NCBI RefSeq assembly: GCF_004146235.1
Contig: NZ_SELO01000036.1
Location: forward strand, 1-39,683
Length of the DNA: 39,683 bases
Direction of reading: 5' to 3'
DNA from: Tropicimonas sp. IMCC6043
GTDB lineage: Bacteria > Pseudomonadota > Alphaproteobacteria > Rhodobacterales > Rhodobacteraceae
How positions within the stretch are numbered: position 1 is the first letter of the stretch; every line of letters begins with the position of its first letter. The notes beneath the pieces are model-generated. The model saw only the letters and a program-made list of their open reading frames with translations. It was not told the DNA's origin and did no database searches. Shown here one piece after another: positions 31,389 through 39,683 of this stretch. A program made the translations under genes and the position numbers.

Positions 31389-31710
31389 TTGGTGGCCTCC
31401 TGACGGATGATCCGTAGATGGTCATCTGTGTGATCGACACTAGCCGCTTGCCGGTCCGGCGACACAACATGGATCAGTGTCGGGGTAACGCCGTGGGGAC
31501 GATGTCTTTTTGGACCGGGGGCACCCCGAGAGGAATCTGTGACCGGAACTGATCCATATTAGCGCGACAGGCGCTGAATCCTGCATCGATGGGTGGCACG
31601 GCAGCATGGTGCAGGGTCGTCCGATTCGTGCCCTGGCTCAGGACGTTTCAGGCGCCAGGACAAGGCAGGCCGGCGTCCGCCATGGCCCGCGCATTCAAAG
31701 GAGTCATGTC

Positions 31711-31902
31711 ATGTCACTCATTAATCTCGTCGTCACGCTGGTCATCGTCGGCGTCGCTCTCTGGGCGATCAACACCTATATCCCGATGGATCAAAAGATA
31801 AAGATGATCCTCAACGTGGTGGTTGTCATCGTTGTCGTGCTGTGGCTGCTGCGGGCGTTTGGTCTGCTGGGAGGGATCGGCACAATGGACGTCGGTGGCT
31901 GA
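31711..31902 (+). CDS. Thivi_2564-type small membrane protein
   Basis: A 63-residue protein with two membrane helices: MSLINLVVTLVIVGVALWAI, a short NTYIPMDQKIKMI connection, and NVVVVIVVVLWLLRAFGL. This matches the Thivi_2564 small membrane protein family. AAAGGAG precedes the ATG at 31711. The stop overlaps the first codons of the mlaE-type gene (31895), so the two may be co-expressed. Function unknown. Confidence 0.75.
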   Translation: MSLINLVVTLVIVGVALWAINTYIPMDQKIKMILNVVVVIVVVLWLLRAFGLLGGIGTMDVGG

Positions 31903-32977
31903 CGCGGTGTCGTCGTCGAGCCTGGCCCTGTCTGGACCGGTGACGCTGGACACGCTCGACGAAGTGCGCGCCCTGCTCGACCAGGCCGCATCGGCGACCC
32001 GGGTCGATCTCTCCGCGGTGACAGCACTCGACACCGCCGGGGCCTGGGCGCTGCTCGGCCATCGGGGGATGCGCATCGAGGCCGCAGGTCCCGTGCAGGC
32101 CCTGCTATTGCGTACGGTCGAGGCCGCATTGCCATTGCCGCCTGCGCGCACCGCTCGACCGCGCAAGGCGCGATACTGGGTGGGCGATGTGCTGGCAGCC
32201 GTCGGCGCAGCCGTCGCGGGATTCCTGACCACCAGCGCGCAGGGCCTCGGCTTCACCGGATTGGTCATGACCCGGCTGGCGACTACGCTGGTGCGTCCGC
32301 GCCGCCTGCGGCTGACCGCACTCGTTCATCACATGCAGGAGGTCGGGCTGAACGCCGTGCCCATCGTGGCGCTGATGGGGTTTCTGATTGGCGTCGTGCT
32401 GGCGTTCCAGGGCGCCGCGCAGCTGCGCCAGTTCGGGGCCGAGGTCTTCGTGGTCGACCTGATCGCGGTCTCGATCCTGCGCGAATTGGGCATCCTTCTG
32501 ACTGCCATCATCGTGGCGGGCCGGTCGGCATCGGCATTCACCGCCGCAATCGGCTCGATGAAGATGCGCGAGGAGATCGACGCCATGCGCGTGCTCGGAC
32601 TGGATCCTGTCGAATTGCTGGTGCTGCCGCGCCTGCTGGCGCTGGTGATCATGCTGCCGGTCCTGGGACTTGTCGCCAACCTCGCCGGACTATTCGGGGG
32701 CGGGCTGATGGCCTGGATCGAACTTGGTATTTCGCCCAGCCAGTTCCGCACGCAATTGCTGGCGGATGTCGACGCGGCCCAAGCGCTGGTCGGCCTGTCC
32801 AAGGCTCCGGTCTTCGCTGCCATCATTGCGCTGGTGGGCTGCCAGCAGGGGATGCTGGTCAAGGGTGATGCTGAATCTCTGGGCATGCGGACTTCGCGCG
32901 CGGTGGTTATCGCCATTTTCCTCGTTATCGTCGTGGACGCGCTGTTCTCGGTGTTCTTCGCGCTCTGGGGGGTGTGA
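31895..32977 (+). CDS. mlaE: MlaE-type ABC permease with fused N-terminal STAS domain
   Basis: A 360-residue fusion. Residues 1-85 form a STAS/MlaB-like domain (SLALSGPVTLDTLDEVRALL, VDLSAVTALDTAGAWALLGH). The rest is the MlaE permease with VPIVALMGFLIGVVLAFQGA, ISILRELGILLTAIIVAGRS-type core, MKMREEIDAMRVLGLDPVEL and the last helices. It should form the inner membrane channel of an MCE lipid transporter. The GTG at 31895 overlaps the end of the gene before; a stronger start is not seen. The next gene starts on the stop codon. Confidence 0.85.
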   Translation: MADAVSSSSLALSGPVTLDTLDEVRALLDQAASATRVDLSAVTALDTAGAWALLGHRGMRIEAAGPVQALLLRTVEAALPLPPARTARPRKARYWVGDVLAAVGAAVAGFLTTSAQGLGFTGLVMTRLATTLVRPRRLRLTALVHHMQEVGLNAVPIVALMGFLIGVVLAFQGAAQLRQFGAEVFVVDLIAVSILRELGILLTAIIVAGRSASAFTAAIGSMKMREEIDAMRVLGLDPVELLVLPRLLALVIMLPVLGLVANLAGLFGGGLMAWIELGISPSQFRTQLLADVDAAQALVGLSKAPVFAAIIALVGCQQGMLVKGDAESLGMRTSRAVVIAIFLVIVVDALFSVFFALWGV

Positions 32978-33750
32978 TGGGAGGCGAGGCCGTCATCGCG
33001 ATCCGCGGACTGACCAACCGGTTCGGCACCACGGTGGTGCACGAGGACCTGTCGCTCAACGTGATGCGGGGCGAGGTGCTGGGGGTGGTCGGTGCCTCGG
33101 GCAGCGGGAAATCTGTACTTCTGCGCAGCATCGTGGGGCTTCAGACCCCAAGCGCCGGAAAGATCATCATGCTGGGGACGGACGTGCTGGGCGCCAGCGC
33201 GGCCGACCGGGCGGCGGTGAGCGCGCGCACCGGCGTGATGTTCCAGGACGGCGCGCTGTTCTCGGCGCTGACCGTGCGCGAGAATGTCGAGGCGCCGATG
33301 CGCGAGCGGCTGGCGGTGGATGCAGCCACCCGTGCGGCGCTCGCCGATCTACGGATTTCCATGGTGGGCCTCCCGCCCGAGGCGGGCGGCCTCTACCCGG
33401 CCGAGCTGTCGGGGGGCATGCGCAAGCGCGCGGGCCTGGCGCGCGCCCTATCGCTCGACCCGGAGATCCTGTTTCTGGACGAACCCACGGCAGGTCTCGA
33501 TCCGATCGGCGCCTCGACCTTCGATGCGCTGCTGAATTCGCTGAGTGAAGCTCTGGGCCTCACGGTGTTCCTGGTGACCCACGACCTCGATACCTTGCAG
33601 GCCACCTGCGACCGGATCGCGGTTCTGGCGCAGCGACGGGTGCTGGTGATCGGCACGCTGGCGGAGATGCGCGAGGTCGACGACCCCTGGGTGCATTCCT
33701 ATTTCCACGGGCCACGCGCCCATGCGGCACTTGCGGCGGGGGTAAACTGA
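32977..33750 (+). CDS. mlaF: MlaF-type ABC ATPase of an MCE lipid transporter
   Basis: A 257-residue ATPase with Walker A GASGSGKS (residues 39-46), Q-loop MFQDGALFSAL, signature LSGGMRKR, Walker B ILFLDEPTAGLDP and switch histidine LVTHD. The MFQDGALF and SGGMRKRAGLARAL forms are typical of MlaF/Ttg2A ATPases. The ATG overlaps the permease stop (TGATG), and the 3' end overlaps the mlaD start by one base, so the operon is tightly coupled. Confidence 0.92.
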   Translation: MGGEAVIAIRGLTNRFGTTVVHEDLSLNVMRGEVLGVVGASGSGKSVLLRSIVGLQTPSAGKIIMLGTDVLGASAADRAAVSARTGVMFQDGALFSALTVRENVEAPMRERLAVDAATRAALADLRISMVGLPPEAGGLYPAELSGGMRKRAGLARALSLDPEILFLDEPTAGLDPIGASTFDALLNSLSEALGLTVFLVTHDLDTLQATCDRIAVLAQRRVLVIGTLAEMREVDDPWVHSYFHGPRAHAALAAGVN

Positions 33751-34652
33751 TGGAAACCCGCGCACGCTTCGTGCTGATCGGCCTGTTCACGATCGTCGGA
33801 TTTCTGGCTGCGCTCGGCTTCGTGCTGTGGTTGGCCAAGGTCCAGCTCGACCGGACCTATGCGCAATACGACATCCTCTTCGGCACCGTCGCCGGGCTGA
33901 GCCAGACCGCCGCCGTGCGCTATAACGGGGTGGATGTCGGCAGGGTCCTGACCATCGCGCTCGACCGCGACGATCCGGCGCTGGTGCGGGTCCGCATCGA
34001 GATCTTCGCAAGCGCGCCGGTGCGCACCGACACCATCGCCACGCTCGCCTCGCAGGGGGTGACGGGGGTCGCCTTCATCGCGCTGGAAGGTGGAAGTGCA
34101 GAGGCGGAGCGATTGGAGGTCGTGCCTTCGGCAGAGGTGCCGGTGATCCGGTCGGAGAAATCCGTCGTGCAGGACCTTATGATCAGTGGCCCCGACCTGC
34201 TGGCCGAGGCGACCGCGCTGATCGCCCAGGTCCGGAGCTTTGCCACGCCCGAGAACCGCGATGCCATCGCGGGAATCCTCACCAACCTGCAGGAGGCCAC
34301 CGGACGCATCGATGCGCTCGCCACCCGGGCCGAGACGACGCTGTCCCGCCTTGATGCAGCGCTGGAAACGTCCGAGACGATATTCGTATCCGCCGATGAC
34401 CTGCTGAAGCGTGACGTCCCCACGCTGGTCGCCAGCCTGCGGTCAGCCATCGACAGCACCGCCGGGGCCATGGATGGCGTGCAGAGCGCGACGCGGGGCG
34501 ATTTGCCACGGCTGTCGACGCAGATCAGCGCCCTGATCGCGGATGCAAGCGGGGTGATCGCGCGGTTCGACGCGCTTGCCCGGCAGATCGGCAGCGACCC
34601 CGGCCGTTTTCTTCTCGGCAACGAGACACCGGAATACAGGAGGTCCAATTGA
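33750..34652 (+). CDS. mlaD: MlaD-type MCE-domain lipid-binding protein
   Basis: A 300-residue protein with one N-terminal membrane helix (VLIGLFTIVGFLAALGFVLW) and the MCE domain (YDILFGTVAGLSQTAAVRYN, GVDVGRV, LASQGVTGVAFIALEGG). A long helical region follows (about residues 150-290), with repeated Leu/Asp/Thr patterns. It would form the periplasmic hexamer that carries lipids between the membranes. It overlaps mlaF by one base and the lipoprotein gene by four. Confidence 0.9.
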   Translation: METRARFVLIGLFTIVGFLAALGFVLWLAKVQLDRTYAQYDILFGTVAGLSQTAAVRYNGVDVGRVLTIALDRDDPALVRVRIEIFASAPVRTDTIATLASQGVTGVAFIALEGGSAEAERLEVVPSAEVPVIRSEKSVVQDLMISGPDLLAEATALIAQVRSFATPENRDAIAGILTNLQEATGRIDALATRAETTLSRLDAALETSETIFVSADDLLKRDVPTLVASLRSAIDSTAGAMDGVQSATRGDLPRLSTQISALIADASGVIARFDALARQIGSDPGRFLLGNETPEYRRSN

Positions 34653-35266
34653 TCCTTTCGCGCCGCAGTCTTCTGTCGCTCTCTGCCATGGCAGGCCTCT
34701 CGGGATGCGGGGCGGTGTCTGCTGTCTCCAGGGCGAGCGATCCGCTCGACACCTACACGCTCTCGCCGCTCAGCCCGGCAGAGACGCGGCCCGGGGGCAC
34801 GCGGCATCTGGTGGTCGAGATGCCCACATCTGGCGGCGAGCTGTCCACCGACCGCGTCCTGATCAAGATCTCCCCGCTGCAGGCCGAGTACCTGCCCGAT
34901 GCCCGCTGGTCCGAGCCGACGCCGTCCATGGTGCAGACGCTCCTGATCAACTCTCTGCTGAACCGGGGTGGGTTCCGGCTGGTTAGCCGAGTAGGCGCGG
35001 GACTCATGCCCGACTTCACGCTGATGTGCGAGATCCAGGCGTTCCAGGCCGAACTCGCCGGAGCGGACCTGGCATCGGCTCAAATCCATGTCGCGCTGCA
35101 GTTGACCCTGATCCGCGAAGCCGGCCGCGAGATCGCGGGAACCCGAGGATTCGCCACCACCACGTCGGTGACATCCGACAGCACGATTGCGCTGATCGCC
35201 GGGCTCGACGCCGCCATGCAGTCGGTTATGGGCGACGCCGTCGGCTGGGTGCAGGCCTTGGCCTGA
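34649..35266 (+). CDS. ABC-type transport auxiliary lipoprotein (PqiC-like)
   Basis: A 205-residue lipoprotein from a TTG start at 34649, preceded by AGGAGG five bases away and overlapping the mlaD stop (TTGA). The lipobox is GLSGC after LLSLSAMA, so the mature protein starts at Cys20. The mature part has the PF03886-type layout: YTLSPLSP, HLVVEMPTSGGELSTDRVLI, LPDARWSEPTPSMVQTLLIN. It should sit at the outer membrane and complete the MCE pathway in the role of PqiC. No mlaC homologue is next to it. Confidence 0.85.
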   Translation: MILSRRSLLSLSAMAGLSGCGAVSAVSRASDPLDTYTLSPLSPAETRPGGTRHLVVEMPTSGGELSTDRVLIKISPLQAEYLPDARWSEPTPSMVQTLLINSLLNRGGFRLVSRVGAGLMPDFTLMCEIQAFQAELAGADLASAQIHVALQLTLIREAGREIAGTRGFATTTSVTSDSTIALIAGLDAAMQSVMGDAVGWVQALA

Positions 35267-35405
35267 CCCCCGCCGACGGCGTCGGCGCAACGGGCCTCAG
35301 CCCAAAGGTGTCTGCTGATGCGTCCGACGCAGCCACTGACCTTCGTCCTTCAAATAGGTCGACGTGCAGAGTGCCTCCCAGATCGGGTCGCCGCTGCGTT
35401 CGGCG

Positions 35406-36174
35406 GGGCGGTGTCAGAAGAACCTGTCCTGCGACCGGGCAGGGAACTGACTTGCGTCCCAGGATGACGAAACGCGACCCGTTCAAACACTTCGAGAACA
35501 GCCGCGAAGGCATTCGTCTTGCGGTGATGCTATGCGTCCGGTTTCCGCTCTCACTGCGGAACGTCGAGGATCTGCTGCATGAGCGCGGCATCTACATCAG
35601 CCATAAACCCGTCCGGTTCTGGTGGAACCGGTTCGGCCCGATGTTCGCCGCCGAGATCCGAAATAAACGCGCCGATCGTTTGCGTTCAGGTCCCCAGTGG
35701 TATTGGCATCTCGACGAAATATTCGTGAAGATCAACGGCGAATAGCACTACTTGTGGCGGGCGGTCGACCAGGAGGGCGAGGTCCTGGAAAGCTTCGTGA
35801 CGAAGACGCGGGACAAGAAAGCGGCATTGAAATTATTGAAAAAATCAATGAAACGCTACGGTCGGCCGCATATCTTGGTCGCTGACAAGCTTCGGTCGTA
35901 TAGCGCCGCGCTGAGGGCGGTCGGCGCAGCGGACCGACAGGAAACCGGTCGCTGGCGGAACAACCGAGCGGAGAATTCGCATTTGCCATTCCGACGACGA
36001 GAACGGGCAATGCAACGCTTCCGGCGAATGCGAAGTCTGCAGATGTTCGCCGCCGTCCACGACTCGGTCTTCAACCATTTCAATTCGGAGCGCAGCTTCT
36101 ACTCGAGGGCAAATTTCAAGAAGAACCGCGCCGCCGCTCTCGACGAGTGGCGTCAACTCGGCGCGGCATAAAGG
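35406..36174 (+). mobile_element. IS6-family element, right end missing
   Basis: The left inverted repeat GGGCGGTGTCAGA (35406-35418), the leader and the whole transposase frame are present, but no matching right repeat is found; the sequence after the transposase stop runs into the leader of the IS110 element. It is a relative, not an identical copy, of the element at 13933 and has the same orientation. Confidence 0.75.
35464..36171 (+). pseudogene. IS6-family transposase with internal TAG
   Basis: The 708-bp frame has the same length as the intact gene at 13991. It carries the N-terminal helix-turn-helix region and all three catalytic residues ([21 protein letters not shown]), but codon 94 is TAG (35743-35745) where the intact copy has CGG (Arg). 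Otherwise the reading frame continues to the end. It is inactive unless the stop is read through. Confidence 0.85.
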
Positions 36175-36179
36175 GCAGG

Positions 36180-36300
36180 CTCACGGCCAATTCGGAGATG
36201 GGGTAATCGGGTTGCGAGTCGCCCGGCCGATGACCGAAGGGATGAAGTCCTTCAGGCTTTGTCGGATCGTTGGATCCGAGAGTTCGAAGCCGAAAGGAGG
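36180..36300 (+). ncRNA. Candidate IS110 bridge RNA / structured leader
   Basis: The 5' leader between the IS6 end and the IS110 transposase holds at least two clear hairpins: TCGGATC-GTTG-GATCCGA (36262-36279) and GAAG-TC-CTTC (36244-36253). IS110-group elements express a bridge RNA from the non-coding end before the transposase gene, with loops that pair to target and donor. The limits and strand use are inferred. Confidence 0.35.
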
Positions 36301-36307
36301 AATGGCT

Positions 36308-37360
36308 ATGCAGTATTTTGCGGGCCCGGATGTCTCATTGAATGAGACGTCGATTTGCGTGGTACACGAGAGCCGTCGGGTCGTGAAGGAGGGCAGGGTC
36401 GTCTCCGAACCCGAAACGATCGGGACCTGGCTACTGGGAGTGGGGCTCGACTTCGAACTTGTCGGACTGGAGGCAGGGTCGTTGGCGCCGTCGCTCTACG
36501 ACGGTCTGCGCGAACAGGGTCTGCCGGTTGTCTCCTTGGATGCCCGCCATCTGAAGAATGCCACGACAGCAATGCCGGTGAAGACAGATCGGATCGATGC
36601 CCGGAATATTGCCGAGGCCCTGCAGGCTGGATGGTACCGAACCGTCCATGTCAAGAGCCGGGACACTCACAAACATCGCGCCTTACTGCGCAGCCGTGCC
36701 ATGTTGGTGAGGACGCGCACGACGCTGGACAATCATCTCCGCGGAATTCTGAAGGCCTTTGGTCTCAAGGTTGATCGCGTCGCGGTTGGACGTTTCGAGG
36801 AGCGGGTGCGTGAACTGATTTCTGACACTGCTGTCCTCGAAGAGGCTGTAGAGGCTATAGAGGCGGTCTTGCGGGTACGGTCTGAAGTGGTCGTGCGGCT
36901 GACAGAGCTGCGTCGGCAGGTGTTGGCCAATGCGAGGTCGGATCCGGTTTGCCGGCGGTTGATGAGCGTGCCGGGAGTGGGGCCGGTCACGGCGCTGGCG
37001 TATCGAACGGCTGTGGAAGACCCGCTCCGGTTTAAGAAGGCGTCGCTGCTTGGAGCACATTTCGGCCTTACGCCGCGCAAATTCACTTCTGGAGAGACTG
37101 ACCGAAACGGCAGGATCACGCGCTGCGGAGACCGGATGGTGCGATCGTTGTTTTTCGAAGCTGCCACCGTCCTGCTCTGCAGAGTCCGATCCTGGAACTG
37201 GCTGAGGCGATGGGGGATGGAGGTCGCCCAGCGGCGGGGAATGCGTCGGGCACAGATCGCGGTCGCGCGGCGCCTTGCAGTGATCTTGCACCGGCTCCGG
37301 ATCGATGGAACGGAACTCCAGGTGAGCCGTGCTGGCATCGGCGGCGCAGCCGCCGCCTGA
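36308..37360 (+). CDS. IS110-family DEDD transposase
   Basis: A 350-residue transposase. The N-terminal RuvC-like DEDD domain shows [31 protein letters not shown] and [20 protein letters not shown]. The C-terminal transposase_20 domain has [20 protein letters not shown] and [20 protein letters not shown], with the catalytic serine region further along. Both domains are complete, so it may be active. The start at 36308 has GGAGG seven bases upstream; an earlier ATG at 36302 is too close to it. It differs clearly from the IS110 remnant at 17082. Confidence 0.9.
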   Translation: MQYFAGPDVSLNETSICVVHESRRVVKEGRVVSEPETIGTWLLGVGLDFELVGLEAGSLAPSLYDGLREQGLPVVSLDARHLKNATTAMPVKTDRIDARNIAEALQAGWYRTVHVKSRDTHKHRALLRSRAMLVRTRTTLDNHLRGILKAFGLKVDRVAVGRFEERVRELISDTAVLEEAVEAIEAVLRVRSEVVVRLTELRRQVLANARSDPVCRRLMSVPGVGPVTALAYRTAVEDPLRFKKASLLGAHFGLTPRKFTSGETDRNGRITRCGDRMVRSLFFEAATVLLCRVRSWNWLRRWGMEVAQRRGMRRAQIAVARRLAVILHRLRIDGTELQVSRAGIGGAAAA

Positions 37361-37636
37361 GAGTTTAAGGAATGAAAGGATGAACAAACGATCGCAAAAA
37401 CAGGATCCGCGACGGCGGATGTGTCCGGCAGGACGCGGGGCGCGGCGACATCGTCGAACTCGTTGTTGCTTCCAAAGAAGGTCGTGGAAAGCACGTTGCC
37501 TTAGAGATTGATGCGCCGACTCTGTTCTGGTTCCCACTTGTGGCAGTCCCTGTTCAGATAGGTGCAACGACCACGGAGCGAAGAGTGAACCCAGCCGGGG
37601 CACAGATGCCAGCGCGGTGAAACCGCCTGAAGGACT

Positions 37637-38656
37637 TCACATACGCAACCCGATTAGCGAAGACGGGTTCGACTTTGTCTGGTAGCACCGGCGGAGCGGC
37701 TCGCGGCCATCCTCGAACACCGTGGTCTTCGCGCAGCCCCCGAACCACTGGTGTGCCGCGCCCGGCTTCCACCCGTAAAGGATCGGCTCGTGGCGCCACT
37801 GGTAGTCCGAACACCCCGGCACCAGCGATGGCTTCACCCAGACCAGGCAGCCCCAGAGCTTGAACCCGGCATCGCGGAACGCGCCGCGGAAGTTGAACCC
37901 TTCGGTGTCTGCATGCGCGACATAGATCGGCCCGCCCTTCTTCATCACCGCGAAGGCGCAGCAGAAGGCATCGGTCAGGAACCGCCGGAACTCCGTGTCG
38001 CCCATGTTGTCGTTCTGGATCGACCCGGCCGTGCCCTCGTAGTTAACGTTGTAGGGCGGATCGGTCCAGCAGGCGTCGACCGGCCCGTCCGGGCAGAGCG
38101 CCTCGAGATCTGAGCGTTTCGTGCTGTCGCCGTACATGAGCCGATGATCGCCGAGAAGCCAGATGTTGCCTCGCACCGAGACCGGCGTCCGTGGCGGTTC
38201 CGGCAGAAAGTCCGGATCGCCAGGCAGAACCGATGCTCCGTCCTCGTCTCCGATCGGCGCACCGGCAAGGAGCTCCTCCAGCTCGGCATCCGAGAAGCCA
38301 ACGACATCGAGATCGAAGGACTCCCTCTGCAGCGCGGCCAGTTCGCGGCGCAACAGATCCTCGTCCCAGCCCGCGTTTTCCGCGATCTTGTTGTCGGCGA
38401 TGATCAGCGCCCGGCGCTGCGCATCAGACAGATGGTCCAGAACGATCACCGGGACCTCGGCCAGTTCCATCCTCTGCGCCGCCAGAAGGCGACCGTGGCC
38501 GGCGATGATCTCGCCGTTGCCGGCCGCAAGAATGGGGTTCGTGAACCCGAACTCGGCGATGGAAGCGCAGATCTGCGCGATCTGCCACTCGGGATGCGTG
38601 CGGGCATTGCGTGCATAGGGCACGAGCCGCTCCGTCGCCATCATCTCGATCTGCAA
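37637..38656 (-). pseudogene. ParB-domain N6-adenine/N4-cytosine DNA methyltransferase, C-terminally truncated
   Basis: A 339-residue protein with an N-terminal ParB-like nuclease fold domain (ERLVPYARNARTHPEWQIAQ, FTNPILA, IIAGHGRLLAAQRM) and a methyltransferase domain with the catalytic DPPY (199-202, DPPYNVNYEG) and the EPILYGWKPGAAHQWFGG motif. In homologues this motif is followed by a TMKP segment and the S-adenosylmethionine-binding FxGxG motif. Here the similarity ends after about TTVFEDGR and a short unrelated tail follows to the stop. The IS110 element lies directly downstream and probably removed the C-terminus. The TTG at 38656 with AAGGAA is the likely start. The gene type is common in prophages of Rhodobacterales. 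Confidence 0.8.
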
Positions 38657-39595
38657 GCCGGTATTCCTTCCCGCCAGTTGTTCACGACCATCCCCCAGAC
38701 GCACCGGAGCGCGGCGATCACGAGGACAGCCGCGCTCCGAAGATTTCTCGACACGATTTGATGCAGGACCGGGCGCCGAACTTCCCGGTCCCGCTCGACA
38801 TCTCAACCGCTGAACAGGGCGAAATGCTGAATGGTGCGGACCCGCGGACCCAAAGTGCGGACCCTGGGTGCGGACCCTGGGTGCGGACCCAAATAATATC
38901 CCTGTCGCTAGAGAACTTCCGGGCAAATGCCCCCCGCATAGCGTTGCCGGCCGCGAAGGACCCGCGCATGGGGAGGGGATGGGGCGCCGGGGGGCCCGCA
39001 TCGGCCTCCCTCCCGATCATGCCATGAATATGCCCCCAAGACCTGCGGTTTGTCGCGCCGTTTATGATACGCGCTGCGCCGTCCGGACGGTGGATCGGAC
39101 CCGCGTTGAGCCGTTGAAGGCACGGGCTAGTCCGAGGCCTCGGGCGCCAGTTATAGGGGGCGCAGCCCGACTACGACTCTAAGTCACTGCCAATAAAAGA
39201 AGTTTTTCGCACTACGGTGGGGCGGTCGCCCAGCGCGAAGGACCGCTCCTGGTTTCAACAGCCGTAGTAGCGTTTGATTTTTCTCGGGGTGTGAGGAGAC
39301 CGACAGATACCATTTCGGACACGCAAGAATGCCTGCCCATTCATTGGGTCCTGAACAACGAAGATTCCTTGGGCAATACCCGCTTCCAGCTTTTGATTGG
39401 CCTCAATGCGAGCGGCGCGATACAGGACATATGACTCATGTCGGAGCCAAGGGTGCTCGTGCGTGGCTAGCCGGCAGGTTCCATCACATAGATCGTTTGT
39501 CCAAGTGGTGACAGAAACGACTAGGGTCAGGACCCATAAACTTGCTTGTTTCTTCTGGATCGTCGTGATTCACGTTCCCGAACGCTGGGGGCATC
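38657..39595. other. Gene-poor stretch upstream of the methyltransferase
   Basis: No gene is supported here on either strand. It contains the 13-bp repeats at 38834-38890 and, near 39521, the likely left end of the IS5 element (CTAGGGTCAGGACCC, about 39521-39535). The short frames between 39000 and 39510 show no family likeness or ribosome sites. Confidence 0.45.
38834..38890. repeat. Tandem 13-bp repeats (GTGCGGACCCTGG)
   Basis: GTGCGGACCC occurs at 38834, 38855, 38868 and 38881; the last three are in tandem with a 13-bp period (about 2.8 units). They lie about 180-235 bases upstream of the methyltransferase start and look like iterons or clustered protein-binding sites. Confidence 0.8.
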
Positions 39596-39683
39596 ATGAG
39601 CAACTACTACTGGTTGACGGAGGCGCAGATGGAGCGCCTGCGACCGCACTTTCCGAAATCTCGTGGCAAGCCGAGGGTCGATG
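39596..39683 (+). CDS. IS5-family transposase, N-terminal part (cut by window edge)
   Basis: The frame starts MSNYYWLTEAQMERLRPHFP followed by KSRGKPRVD. This is the N-terminus of IS5-family (IS427-like) transposase OrfA proteins of alphaproteobacteria, which are often produced as a fusion by frameshifting. The left end of the element probably lies near 39521. It is a different IS5 type from the one at the left edge of the window. Confidence 0.8.
   Translation, partial: MSNYYWLTEAQMERLRPHFPKSRGKPRVD

Noticed and set aside
35272-35286. Terminator after the MCE operon (GCCGAC-GGC-GTCGGC)
   Set aside because: The stem is short and no T-run follows, so it is not listed as a terminator.
38834-38890. 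CRISPR array
   Set aside because: The repeats are 13 bp in direct tandem with no unique spacers and no cas genes are present.

Overview
The window looks like an accessory or plasmid-like region from an alphaproteobacterium of the Rhodobacterales (Roseobacter/Paracoccus-type). The clues are the GC-rich sequence, a VPLPA-type C-terminal sorting signal, an alphaproteobacterial-type arsenite oxidase operon, several small stress-type membrane proteins of a kind I associate with this group, and IS6, IS110, IS3 and IS5 family elements. No rRNA, tRNA or CRISPR array was seen.

Left part (1-10.6 kb): an IS5-type transposase fragment lies at the left edge. Next come an unknown ORF and an OsmC-family gene broken by a one-base shift in a G6 tract. 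An arsenic block follows, all on the minus strand. It is read as aioX (arsenite-binding protein), aioS (sensor kinase), aioR (response regulator), aioB (Rieske subunit) and aioA (molybdopterin subunit), then a separate arsR / ArsP-like permease / thioredoxin-like operon. AioX, AioS and AioR would sense arsenite outside the cytoplasm and switch on AioBA, which oxidises arsenite to arsenate in the periplasm. The arsR operon has a perfect FNR-type box and an ArsR-type palindrome in its promoter. The AioR here has a degenerate, shortened AAA+ domain without GAFTGA.

Middle-left (10.6-18.2 kb): a secreted VPLPA-CTERM protein, a secreted NHL/beta-propeller protein, an IS3 remnant, an intact IS6-family element, a large Ala/Glu-rich OmpA-domain protein with a hexanucleotide repeat, an IS110 remnant and two IS6 fragments.

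Middle-right (18.2-35.3 kb): a dense block of envelope and stress genes. It holds a fatty acid desaturase, a Crp/Fnr regulator, many tiny membrane or cytosolic proteins (one of 24 codons with a TTG start), HflK/HflC, PsiE, a chain of overlapping small genes, two divergent transglutaminase-like proteins, an AI-2E family exporter, YqjE/YqjD-like proteins and a four-gene MCE (Mla-type) lipid transport operon whose permease carries a fused STAS domain. The IS6 copies on either side (13.9 kb and 35.4 kb) are in the same orientation, so this could be a mobilised module for membrane homeostasis.

Right end (35.3-39.7 kb): an IS6 copy with an internal stop codon, an IS110 element with a structured 5' leader that may hold a bridge RNA, a ParB-domain DNA methyltransferase truncated next to the IS110 element, 13-bp tandem repeats upstream of the methyltransferase, and the start of an IS5-family transposase.
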